Origin: Dehalococcoidia bacterium
Lineage (GTDB): Bacteria > Chloroflexota > Dehalococcoidia > DSTF01 > JALHUB01
NCBI GenBank assembly: GCA_022865685.1
Contig: JALHUB010000093.1
Coordinates: 1 to 9,812, forward strand
Direction: 5' to 3'
DNA: 9,812 nucleotides
Shown here: one piece after another, positions 1-5,913 of the stretch
How positions within the stretch are numbered: the first letter of the stretch is position 1
Layout: every line of letters starts with the position of its first letter
Translations under genes and position numbers: made by a program
The notes under the pieces: generated by a model
Databases searched by the model: none
The model's input: the letters and a program-made list of their open reading frames with translations, nothing else
What the model was told of the DNA's origin: nothing

Positions 1-99
1 CCGCTGACGAATGCGCGCCTGAAGCTCGTCGAGGCTGCGCGGGTGGCCCTGGGGCGAACGCTGTCGCTGATGGCGGTCACAGCCCCGGACCGCATGTAG
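1..99 (+). CDS. argS: Arginyl-tRNA synthetase, C-terminal fragment (5' part outside the window)
   Basis: Frame 1 is open from the first base to a TAG at 97-99 and encodes 32 residues ending in TAPDRM. The string RLKLVEAARVALGRTLSLM followed by a P-[ED]-R-M ending is the typical last helix of the DALR anticodon-binding domain of class I arginyl-tRNA synthetase, whose family members usually end in a close variant of 'LLGVxAPERM'. The enzyme charges tRNA-Arg with arginine in the cytoplasm. Only the last roughly 6% of the gene is here, so catalytic motifs cannot be checked. A hairpin at 130-157 follows and may terminate it. The next gene is on the opposite strand. Confidence 0.85.
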   Translation, partial: PLTNARLKLVEAARVALGRTLSLMAVTAPDRM

Positions 100-129
100 A
101 ACGACCTTCAGGCCCGTCGAATGACAACG

Positions 130-157
130 AAGGATGGCGACAGAGGCCGCCATCCTT
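130..157. terminator. Hairpin between convergent argS and the small zinc-ribbon gene
   Basis: A perfect 10-bp inverted repeat, AAGGATGGCG (130-139) and CGCCATCCTT (148-157), with an 8-nt loop lies 30 nt past the argS stop. Neither side has a true T-run (CTGATTT follows on the plus strand), so it is a weak or factor-assisted terminator, perhaps bidirectional because both flanking genes point at it. Confidence 0.5.
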
Positions 158-214
158 CTGATTTACCGAGAATGCCGGTTCGTTGTGATCGAACGAGCTG
201 GTTAAGGTTCTATA

Positions 215-355
215 TTAGGACTTGCCGATCTTGTACATCTTGGTGCCGCACACCGGACAAACGCCCTTGGTGGCCGGCTTGCCGTTCTTCATCGTCACCT
301 TTTCGGCGTTCTTCATCTCCCTGGCGGTTCGGCACTTTAGGCAGTAAGCCTGCAT
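215..355 (-). CDS. 46-residue double-CxxC zinc-ribbon protein, DUF5679-like
   Basis: The start is ATG at 353-355 and the stop TAA at 215-217. The protein begins MQAYCLKCRTAREMKN and ends CPVCGTKMYKIGKS. Two CxxC knuckles (C5/C8 and C33/C36) separated by a basic, glycine-containing linker should bind one zinc ion. The pattern 'MQAYCxKCR...EMKN...TMKNGxPA...GxCPxCGTKM..IGK' matches, as I recall it, small DUF5679 proteins frequent in Chloroflexota; no function is established. A purine-rich Shine-Dalgarno AAGGGGTGA (361-369) precedes the start at 5 nt. The gene has its own promoter at 470-497 and lies directly beyond the terminator of the truB operon, so it is probably monocistronic. Its high lysine content and size resemble small ribosomal or RNA-binding zinc ribbons, but that is a guess. 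Confidence 0.8.
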   Translation of the reverse strand: MQAYCLKCRTAREMKNAEKVTMKNGKPATKGVCPVCGTKMYKIGKS

Positions 356-427
356 TCAGTTCACCCCTTTCCTTAAGAGTTTACTGGCCGTCAGACAGCC
401 ATCCACTTGCGCACCGTCGGCGGAACA

Positions 428-452
428 GCGCCTGTGGGGCGCGCAGAGGCGC
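428..452 (-). other. Hairpin in the 5' leader of the zinc-ribbon gene
   Basis: GCGCCT (428-433) and AGGCGC (447-452) form a 6-bp stem around a 13-nt GC-rich loop. It falls about 10 nt after the predicted transcription start (near 463), in a leader of about 108 nt. It could stabilise the mRNA or have no function. No known riboswitch class is recognisable. Confidence 0.3.
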
Positions 453-469
453 ATCCATACGTTGCATTG

Positions 470-497
470 AATATAACCATTTCGCGCTGCTTGTCAA
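470..497 (-). promoter_or_regulatory. Sigma70-type promoter of the zinc-ribbon gene
   Basis: On the minus strand a perfect -35 TTGACA (492-497) and a -10 TATATT (470-475) are separated by 16 nt. Transcription would start near 463. The promoter begins only 18 nt downstream of the truB-operon terminator's far arm and points to the 46-codon gene ending at 215. The -10 is identical to the one before nusA. Confidence 0.7.
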
Positions 498-501
498 GAG
501 A

Positions 502-522
502 TTCGGCCAAGATTTGGCCGAA
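502..522 (-). terminator. Intrinsic terminator of the nusA-truB operon
   Basis: TTCGGCCAA and TTGGCCGAA form a perfect 9-bp inverted repeat around a 3-nt loop, 12 nt after the truB stop. On the minus strand it is preceded by TTTT and followed by TCTCTTG, a moderately T-rich tract. Position and symmetry make it the likely end of the operon transcript. Confidence 0.7.
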
Positions 523-534
523 AACGCTCGAATT

Positions 535-1464
535 TCAGGTTCGCGGCGGGCTTTCCGAGCCTTCGAGCACCTTCGCCGGCTGCCAGATCGCGTCGCCGCC
601 GTATCGAAGGAGGGCGATTAGACGGCCGTCGAGCGAGTAGGCGCGGCAGGGGGCGCCCGCCGGCAGGGCGACGACGCGCCCCTCGTCGGCAGGGGCCAGG
701 CTGAGAGCACGACCGAACCGGATATTGGCGGCGTTCTCTTCCCCCAGGATGGCCGCATGCCAGTCGAGCAGGACGCTGTCCGTGGGCAGGAGGAAGTCGG
801 TCCAGGTGTGGTCGACGAACGCCCCTCGCAACCTCTCGACATCGACCGACGACTCAACGTGAAACGGCCCGACGCTGGTTCGCACGAGGCCCTCCAGGTG
901 GGCGCCGCAGCCCAGACGCTCGCCCAAGTCGTGGGCCAGGCTGCGCACGTAGAAGCCGCGGCCGCAATCGATATCGAGAGTGAGCGCGGGCGGGTCGAAT
1001 TCGACGAGTTCGAGCCGGTAGACCTCCACTTCGCGGGCCTCCCGCTCCACCTCGCGGCCGGCGCGGGCGTGCCTGTACAGCGGTGTGCCCTCGCGCTTGA
1101 GGGCGCTGAACATCGGCGGCGTCTGGCTGATAGTGCCGCGGAACGATTCGAGCGCCTGCTCCACGGCTTCTCGCGTGACCGACGACGCGTCAGCGGTGCG
1201 CACGACTTCGCCATCGGCATCGTAGGTGTCCGTGACAATGCCCAGCCGAATGCGGGCCAGATAGCTCTTGCGGGTGTCGAGCAGGTATTCGACGATGCGC
1301 GTTGCCCGGCCGAGACATACGAGGAGGACGCCTTCGGCCGCGGGGTCGAGCGTGCCGGCGTGGCCGACGCGTTGGACGCCCGAATGACGCCGCACGAAGG
1401 CGACGACGTCGAAAGAGGTCCATCCGGAGGGCTTGTTGACGTTTAGGATGCCGTCCACCGTCAA
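535..1464 (-). CDS. truB: tRNA pseudouridine(55) synthase TruB
   Basis: TruB converts U55 of the tRNA T-loop to pseudouridine and also acts as a tRNA folding chaperone. The 309-residue protein has the family's N-terminus DGILNVNKPSGWTSFDVV (4-21), the catalytic loop GHAGTLDP with catalytic Asp40, the KxY region (KSYLARIRLG) and a C-terminal TruB/PUA-like tail (DGRLIALLRYGG). Length is normal. The first codon is TTG (1462-1464), overlapping the rbfA stop as TTGA, with AGGAG about 11 nt upstream. A GTG two codons later (1456-1458) would give the more usual start M-DGILNV, so the exact start is unsettled. It is the last gene of the operon and is followed by the terminator at 502-522. The rbfA-truB pairing is widespread in bacteria. 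Confidence 0.97.
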   Translation of the reverse strand: MTVDGILNVNKPSGWTSFDVVAFVRRHSGVQRVGHAGTLDPAAEGVLLVCLGRATRIVEYLLDTRKSYLARIRLGIVTDTYDADGEVVRTADASSVTREAVEQALESFRGTISQTPPMFSALKREGTPLYRHARAGREVEREAREVEVYRLELVEFDPPALTLDIDCGRGFYVRSLAHDLGERLGCGAHLEGLVRTSVGPFHVESSVDVERLRGAFVDHTWTDFLLPTDSVLLDWHAAILGEENAANIRFGRALSLAPADEGRVVALPAGAPCRAYSLDGRLIALLRYGGDAIWQPAKVLEGSESPPRT

Positions 1465-1823
1465 GACGACGAGCTCTCCTGCTCTGTCACCTCGTCCAGC
1501 AATTCGAGCACGCGGGCGCCCTGCTCCATGGAGTCGTCGCGGCGGAAGCTGAACTCCGGCGTGCGACGCAGCGACAGCCGGCGGCCGATCTGGCGCCGGA
1601 TGAAAGAGGAGGCGGCCTCAAGGCCGCGCAGCGCAGTTTCCCTGTCCTCCTCGCTGCCCATGACGCTCACGTAGACCCTGGCGTGACTGATATCGGCGGA
1701 GATCTCAACGCGCGTGATGGTGATGAAGAAGGCAAGTCGCGGGTCCTTGACCTGCCGTCTCAGCAAGTCGCTGATCTCCTCGCGGAAGGCGTCGTTGAGG
1801 CGTGCGATGCGTCTGCTGCTCAT
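1461..1823 (-). CDS. rbfA: 30S ribosome-binding factor RbfA
   Basis: RbfA is a small KH-fold protein that binds the 30S subunit near 16S rRNA helix 1/45 during late maturation and cold adaptation. The 120-residue product shows the N-terminal helix SSRRIARLNDAFREEISDLL, the conserved KDPRL segment, the strand ARVYVSVMG and the C-terminal LRRTPEFSFRRDDS motif. It ends in a serine-rich tail. I chose ATG at 1821-1823: the open frame runs upstream to 1952, but that extension overlaps the end of infB in another frame and looks nothing like RbfA. A weak Shine-Dalgarno (GGAAAG) is about 9 nt upstream. It follows infB by 47 nt and overlaps truB by 4 nt at the TTG start. Confidence 0.95.
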   Translation of the reverse strand: MSSRRIARLNDAFREEISDLLRRQVKDPRLAFFITITRVEISADISHARVYVSVMGSEEDRETALRGLEAASSFIRRQIGRRLSLRRTPEFSFRRDDSMEQGARVLELLDEVTEQESSSS

Positions 1824-1870
1824 GGGGGTTCTTTCCAGGAAGGTCCGGGCCGACGGCGGCTCCGCTGCCG

Positions 1871-3754
1871 CTAGTTGGCTCGTTCGCGGTGATAGAACTC
1901 CAGGACGTCGCCTTCCTGGAAGTTGTCGAAGTTGACGAGAGTGATGCCGCACTCGTAGCCGGACTGTACCTCGCGGGCGTCGTCCTTGAAGCGGCGCAGG
2001 CTAGAGACGTCACTCTCGGCGACGACCTCGCCGCCGCGCGTGACCCTGACCAGCGAGTTGCGGGTCACCGCACCGTCGCGGACGTAGCAGCCGGCGATGT
2101 TGCCCTGGCGGCTGACCTTGAACACCTGACGCACCTCGGCATGGCCGTCGACCACGTCTTTGAACACTGGCTCGTGCAGGCCCTTGAGCGCCTTCTCCAC
2201 GTCCTCAACCAGCTCGTAGATGATGCTGTAGTGATGTATGTCGACGCTCTCGATGGTGGCCTGGCGCAGTGCGCCCGGCTCGGGCCGCGTGTTGAAGCCG
2301 ATGATGATGCCCTTCGACGCTAGAGCAAGCAAGACGTCTGACTCGGTGATGTTGCCGGAGCCCGAGTGGATTGTCTTGACGTGCACCTCATCCGTGCTGA
2401 GGCGTTCCAAGGAGGTGCGGATCGGCTCGATGCTCCCTTGGACATCCGTTTTCAGGATGATGTTCAGCTCTTTGATCTTGCCGGCCGAGATCTCGCCGAA
2501 GAGGGTGTCGAGGCTGAGGGAGCGGTGCTCCCGGAAGGCGGCTGCTTCGCGCCGGCGCTGCCTCTCGGTAACGACGGTGCGTGCGGTACGCTCATCGGGC
2601 GCAGCAGTCACTACTTCACCTGCGGAAGGAACGGAGCTAAGGCCGAGCACCTTCGCCGGCGACGACGGTTCCGCCGACTTAATGCGCCGGCCGTGCTCAT
2701 TGAACATCGCCTTTACCCTGCCGAACGTCTCGCCGACGATCACCATGTCGCCCTGGTGGAGGGTGCCCTTCTGCACGAGCACCGTCGCCATAGGGCCGCG
2801 GTTCGTGTCCATTCCCGCCTCGACGACGGCGCCGCGCACCGGCCGGTCGGGGTCCGCCTTGAGGTCGGCGACCTCCGCGACGACGAGGATGTTCGCCAGC
2901 AGGTTCTCGATGCCCTCTTTCGTCTTCGCCGATACAGGGACGCAGATGACGTCGCCGCCCCACTCTTCGAGGACGAGGCCGTGCTCCGCGAGCTGCTGCT
3001 TGACGCGGTCCGGGTTCGCCTGCGGCAGGTCGATCTTGTTGAGGGCGACGATGATGGGCACGCCCGCCGCTTTGGCGTGGTCGATCGCCTCGATGGTCTG
3101 CGGCATCACGCCGTCGTCGGCTGCCACCACGAGGATGGCGATATCCGCGACTCTGCCACCGCGGGCCCGCATGGCGGTGAACGCCTCGTGGCCCGGCGTG
3201 TCGAGGAAGGTGATGCGCTGCTCCTTGACCTTGACCTGGTAGGCGCCGATGTGCTGCGTCATGCCGCCGGCCTCACCGCTCGCGACGTCGGTCTCACGAA
3301 TGACGTCGAGGAGGCTTGTTTTGCCGTGGTCTACGTGGCCCATGAGGGTGATGACGGGAGGCCGCGGCTGGAGGTTCGCGCTCTCCTCTTCTTCGACGGG
3401 CGCCGGACCTTCGACGACTTCGGGCGCGATCGCCACGTCGGAATGGGCCGCAGGCTCCGGCTCGAAGCCGAGGTCGTGCGCGACGATGGCGGCGGTGTCG
3501 AAATCGATCACCTGGTTAATGCTCGCCATGACGCCGCTCTTGATGAGCTCCTTGATGACCTCAACCGGCGATAGCCGCAGCAGGTCGGCCAGCTCCTTCA
3601 CGGTCAGAGTCGTGGGTATCTCGACCTGCTGGCCGCTCTCCAGGGCTGGGAGGGCCCTGCTCTTGACGGCCGCGGCGGCCTTGGCGGTCCTGGCGGTCCT
3701 GGCGGCGGCGCGTTCCCGACTTACCGGTTTCCTGGCCCGTGCCTGTCTAGCGAT
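1871..3754 (-). CDS. infB: Translation initiation factor IF-2 (start placed at a non-canonical AUC)
   Basis: IF-2 is the GTPase that delivers fMet-tRNA to the 30S subunit and promotes subunit joining. G motifs in the 627-residue form are GHVDHGKT (139-146), DTPGH (185-189), NKID (239-242) and SAK (275-277). They are followed by domain II, the IF-2 linker domain and the C-terminal fMet-tRNA-binding domain ending in GDVLEFYHRERAN. It is a compact IF-2 with one IF2_N domain and no long N-terminal insert. The first GTG (3599-3601) would cut off the start of the IF2_N domain (VEIPTTLTV), and the frame stays open to a TAG at 3770-3772 with no ATG, GTG or TTG. The best-placed initiator is ATC (3752-3754), 8 nt after AGGAGAGGA (3763-3771). 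CTG at 3641-3643 is the alternative. Identity is certain; the start is an inference. Confidence 0.9.
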   Translation of the reverse strand: MARQARARKPVSRERAAARTARTAKAAAAVKSRALPALESGQQVEIPTTLTVKELADLLRLSPVEVIKELIKSGVMASINQVIDFDTAAIVAHDLGFEPEPAAHSDVAIAPEVVEGPAPVEEEESANLQPRPPVITLMGHVDHGKTSLLDVIRETDVASGEAGGMTQHIGAYQVKVKEQRITFLDTPGHEAFTAMRARGGRVADIAILVVAADDGVMPQTIEAIDHAKAAGVPIIVALNKIDLPQANPDRVKQQLAEHGLVLEEWGGDVICVPVSAKTKEGIENLLANILVVAEVADLKADPDRPVRGAVVEAGMDTNRGPMATVLVQKGTLHQGDMVIVGETFGRVKAMFNEHGRRIKSAEPSSPAKVLGLSSVPSAGEVVTAAPDERTARTVVTERQRRREAAAFREHRSLSLDTLFGEISAGKIKELNIILKTDVQGSIEPIRTSLERLSTDEVHVKTIHSGSGNITESDVLLALASKGIIIGFNTRPEPGALRQATIESVDIHHYSIIYELVEDVEKALKGLHEPVFKDVVDGHAEVRQVFKVSRQGNIAGCYVRDGAVTRNSLVRVTRGGEVVAESDVSSLRRFKDDAREVQSGYECGITLVNFDNFQEGDVLEFYHRERAN

Positions 3755-3758
3755 TGTC

Positions 3759-4052
3759 CTATTCCTCTCCTAGCTCTTCGGCGAACGCCTTCAGCTTATC
3801 TCTGTCCGCGTCCCACAGCTTCACGCGAAGCGCGCGGGCGAGTCCCTCCTTCTTCAACGCCTCCTGCCAGCACTGTCGGCGCCGGCAGAGGTAGGCGCCG
3901 CGTCCGGCGGCCTTGCCCGTCGGGTCAACTTCGACGCCGCCCTGGGGCGTCCTGACGATGCGGACGAGGCCACGCTTGGCGCCCGTCGTGCGGCAGGCGA
4001 CGCAGGTGCGAAGGGGCACGTGCTTGACCTTCGCCTGCACGTTCTTGCTCAT
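3759..4052 (-). CDS. ylxR: YlxR/RnpM family RNA-binding protein
   Basis: The 97-residue protein carries the family signature PLRTCVACR near residue 13, a VDPTGKAAGRGAYLC loop and a basic middle. YlxR proteins nearly always sit between nusA and infB. In Bacillus subtilis the homologue (RnpM) has been reported to bind the RNase P RNA and modulate its activity; that role here is inferred from family and position. ATG at 4050-4052 is 15 nt after the nusA stop, with only a weak AAGGGC ribosome-binding site. The 3' end (AGGAGAGGAATAG) doubles as the Shine-Dalgarno for infB, so the two are probably translationally coupled. Two cysteines at C17/C20 and another two near C56/C61 are conserved in many members. 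Confidence 0.93.
   Translation of the reverse strand: MSKNVQAKVKHVPLRTCVACRTTGAKRGLVRIVRTPQGGVEVDPTGKAAGRGAYLCRRRQCWQEALKKEGLARALRVKLWDADRDKLKAFAEELGEE
3763..3771 (-). promoter_or_regulatory. Strong Shine-Dalgarno for infB inside the ylxR 3' end
   Basis: AGGAGAGGA on the minus strand lies within the last codons of ylxR and is 8 nt from the ATC at 3752-3754. No ATG, GTG or TTG exists in any minus-strand frame between it and GTG 3601, 160 nt away. It therefore supports the non-canonical start. Confidence 0.6.
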
Positions 4053-4067
4053 GTTAATACGATGCCC

Positions 4068-5558
4068 TTAGGGCAGGAATTCCTCGAGGTCTTCGTCCTC
4101 GTCCTCGATGATGGGACGCCGCGCTTTCTTGCCCTTCTTCGCCTTAGCGGCCTCCGACTCCGGCTCTTCCTTGACTGCCCGGCTTCCCTTGCCGGCCTTC
4201 GCCTTCTTGCCCTTTGCGGGGACCTTGGGCGTCGTGGTCGTCAGGATCTCCTCAGCGAAGCGAATGCTCGGCTTTCGCGGCTCCTCCGCGGCTGCCGTGG
4301 CGGCCACCGGCTCTGGCGCCTCCGCGACTGCTGCTTCGGCGGGCGCCTCCTCTTCCGCGAAGGCGAGGGCGGCCTCTTCCTCCGGCGGCAGGATGGTCTC
4401 CTCTTCGGCGGCGGCCTCCACCGGTTGCGCCTTCCGCGCCCGCGACGGCTTCGCCGCGGCCGTGGGCGCCGGCTTCTCCTCGATCACCTTCTCTGCCTCG
4501 GCGACGGCGCCGGCGGCCCGCTCCTGCTGCGCTATCGACTCGCTGCGAATGTCGATGCGCCAGCCGGTGAGCTTGGCGGCCAGGCGGGCGTTCTGTCCCT
4601 CTTTGCCGATTGCCAGGGAGAGCTGGCGGTCGGGGACGACGACCGAGGCGGTATTCTCGCCCGCGTCGACGCTCACGCCGAGCACCTGGGCCGGGCTGAG
4701 GGCGTTGGCGACGAAGCGCGCCGCATCGGGGTCCCACTGGACGACGTCGATCCGCTCGCCGCCCAGCTCGTTGACGATGTTCTGTATTCTGATGCCGCGC
4801 AGGCCGACGCAGGCGCCGACGGGGTCGATGCCCTCTTGCGAGGAGTAGACGGCGACCTTGCTGCGATGGCCCGGCTCGCGCGCGATGGACCGCAACTCGA
4901 CGGTGCCCTTGTATATCTCCGGCACCTCCAGCTCGAACAGGCGTCGAAGCAGGTTCTTGTGCGTCCGCGAGACCGTCACCTGCGGGCCCTTGCTGGACTT
5001 GATGACCTCCAGCAGGTATAGCTTCAAGCGCTGGCCCGGACGGTAGTGCTCCGTCTTCACCTGCTCCGGTGGCGGCAGCACGGCCTCCGCCTTGCCGAGG
5101 TCGATGATGACGTTCTTGCCCTCGAAGCGCTGCACCGTGCCGGAGAGGATATCGCTTTCCTTGCCGGAGTACTCCTCGTAGACGACCTCGCGCTCGGCCT
5201 CGCGCAGGCGCTGGAGGACGACCTGCTTCGCCGTCTGGGCGGCGATGCGCCCGCCGTCGTGGGCCGCGGTCTCGATGTCGACGTTGTCGCCGATGACGGC
5301 GTCGGGCTTGAGGGCGCGCGCTTCCTGCGGCGTCATCTCGGTGCGCGGGTCGGTGACCTCTTCGACGACCGTCTTGCGCGCATAGACGCGCACGGCGCCG
5401 CTCTCGCGGTCGATGCGCACGACGACGTTGCTGGTCGCCAGGTTATCTTTCTTATAGGCGGAAGCCAGTGCAGCCTCCACCGCTTCCAGAACCATCTCTT
5501 TCGGCAGGTTCTTTTCTGCGGCGAGCTGGGTTATCGCCATAAGAAAATCGCTTTTCAT
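4068..5558 (-). CDS. nusA: Transcription termination/antitermination factor NusA
   Basis: NusA binds RNA polymerase and nascent RNA, promotes pausing and intrinsic termination, and takes part in rRNA antitermination. In 496 residues the order is: N-terminal polymerase-binding domain (1 to about 130, MKSDFLMAITQLAAEKNLPK), S1 domain (about 136-200, SGTVQRFEGKNVIIDLG), KH1 (about 234-276, with VGLRGIRIQNIVNEL) and KH2 (about 302-345, with LAIGKEGQNARLAAKLTGW). A tail of about 150 residues (346-496), rich in Ala, Glu, Pro and Lys, ends in an acidic segment (EDEDEDLEEFLP) and looks disordered. ATG 5556-5558 was chosen because AAGG lies 5 nt upstream; the internal ATG at codon 7 has no ribosome-binding site. 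It is the first gene of the operon. rimP, its common upstream partner, is absent. Confidence 0.97.
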   Translation of the reverse strand: MKSDFLMAITQLAAEKNLPKEMVLEAVEAALASAYKKDNLATSNVVVRIDRESGAVRVYARKTVVEEVTDPRTEMTPQEARALKPDAVIGDNVDIETAAHDGGRIAAQTAKQVVLQRLREAEREVVYEEYSGKESDILSGTVQRFEGKNVIIDLGKAEAVLPPPEQVKTEHYRPGQRLKLYLLEVIKSSKGPQVTVSRTHKNLLRRLFELEVPEIYKGTVELRSIAREPGHRSKVAVYSSQEGIDPVGACVGLRGIRIQNIVNELGGERIDVVQWDPDAARFVANALSPAQVLGVSVDAGENTASVVVPDRQLSLAIGKEGQNARLAAKLTGWRIDIRSESIAQQERAAGAVAEAEKVIEEKPAPTAAAKPSRARKAQPVEAAAEEETILPPEEEAALAFAEEEAPAEAAVAEAPEPVAATAAAEEPRKPSIRFAEEILTTTTPKVPAKGKKAKAGKGSRAVKEEPESEAAKAKKGKKARRPIIEDEDEDLEEFLP

Positions 5559-5574
5559 TCTGCCTTACAACCCC

Positions 5575-5598
5575 TTAGCCGAACTATTGTCCGGCCAA
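5575..5598 (-). other. Second hairpin in the nusA leader
   Basis: TTAGCCG (5575-5581) and CGGCCAA (5592-5598) can pair over 7 positions with one A-C mismatch around a 10-nt loop. It lies between the U-tract of the leader terminator and the nusA ribosome-binding site, so it may influence access to the start codon. Evidence is structural only. Confidence 0.35.
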
Positions 5599-5621
5599 CA
5601 AAAAAGTGGGCTGAACCCACT
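5597..5621 (-). terminator. Intrinsic terminator/attenuator in the nusA leader
   Basis: On the minus strand AGTGGG (5621-5616) and CCCACT (5610-5605) form a 6-bp stem around a 5-nt loop, immediately followed by five Ts (5604-5600), GTT and then sequence leading to nusA. On the plus strand no T-run follows, so it acts on nusA-direction transcripts. Because it lies between the nusA promoter and the nusA ATG, it should attenuate the operon. An upstream segment, GAACTC (5633-5628), can pair with GGGTTC (5618-5613) and so block the terminator stem. Confidence 0.65.
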
Positions 5622-5648
5622 CCCGAAGAGTTCCATAACTCGCATCCC

Positions 5649-5677
5649 AATATAGCACGCGGATCGCGCCATTGCAA
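5649..5677 (-). promoter_or_regulatory. Promoter of the nusA-ylxR-infB-rbfA-truB operon
   Basis: On the minus strand a -10 TATATT (5649-5654), preceded by TGC (extended -10), is 17 nt from a TTGCAA -35 (5672-5677). The predicted start is near 5642, giving a leader of about 84 nt that contains the terminator hairpin. Confidence 0.65.
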
Positions 5678-5791
5678 GGGTGTACGAGGGCCCGCCATGC
5701 CGGTGACGCTGCCCGCAAGAGCCGCTGCCGCTTTCTCGAAACATCAGCGATTGTCTTCCCACCCACCCGCCCTAGAGGCGTTTCGGAGATT

Positions 5792-5850
5792 CAGGGGGAC
5801 ACCCCCTGCGACCCCCGCCAGAGAGGGGGACCCCCTCTGGACTCCCCCTG
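5792..5850. repeat. C/G-rich palindromic block between nusA and the methyltransferase
   Basis: CAGGGGG (5792-5798) and CCCCCTG (5802-5808) form a perfect 7-bp stem with a 3-nt loop. AGAGGGGG (5822-5829) and CCCCCTCT (5831-5838) form a second stem, flanked by CC/GG. The last CCCCCTG (5844-5850) can also pair with the first CAGGGGG. The layout resembles dispersed intergenic repeats of GC-rich bacteria, but only one copy is in the window. The rest of the 5678-5913 interval holds no gene that I can support. A TAGAAT at 5867-5872 lacks a -35, so no methyltransferase promoter is called. Confidence 0.5.
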
Positions 5851-5913
5851 TTCGGAGGCGGTCGAGTAGAATGGGGCTGGTTGCGGCCTATCGATGCTGA
5901 CAGGAGAGGCGGC

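Noticed and set aside
178..194. GTTCG/CGAAC 5-bp hairpin as terminator of the zinc-ribbon gene
   Set aside because: The stem is short, the loop is 7 nt and no T-run follows. The 10-bp hairpin at 130-157 is the better candidate.
381..458. 25-codon minus-strand open frame in the leader of the zinc-ribbon gene
   Set aside because: The ATG (456-458) is about 5 nt after the predicted transcription start with no ribosome-binding site, and the product has no recognisable feature. It is probably chance.
1824..1952. 43-residue N-terminal extension of RbfA
   Set aside because: It overlaps infB and its stop in another frame, is Arg/Pro-rich without family likeness, and the ATG at 1823 gives a normal-length RbfA.
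2366..3574. 402-codon plus-strand open frame opposite infB
   Set aside because: It is a shadow of infB in GC-rich DNA. The product is an Asp/Arg/Val-rich string with no family resemblance, while the minus strand encodes all IF-2 motifs.
4020..5021. 333-codon plus-strand open frame opposite nusA
   Set aside because: This is a Leu/Arg/Gly-rich shadow of the nusA reading frame. The opposite strand has S1 and KH motifs.
5605..5621. Nusa-leader hairpin as a third copy of the proS hairpin family
   Set aside because: On the plus strand it contains GGGCTGAACCC, which recalls GGGNTGAANCCC, but the loop is asymmetric and the U-tract shows it works on the other strand.
5867..5872. TAGAAT as a -10 element for the methyltransferase
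   Set aside because: No -35 lies at 16-18 nt and there is no extended -10. A TAGAAT alone is too common.
5881..5913. Longer methyltransferase start at TTG 5881
   Set aside because: No ribosome-binding site lies before the TTG, while GTG 5914 has AGGAG at 7 nt. The extra 11 residues do not look like the family.
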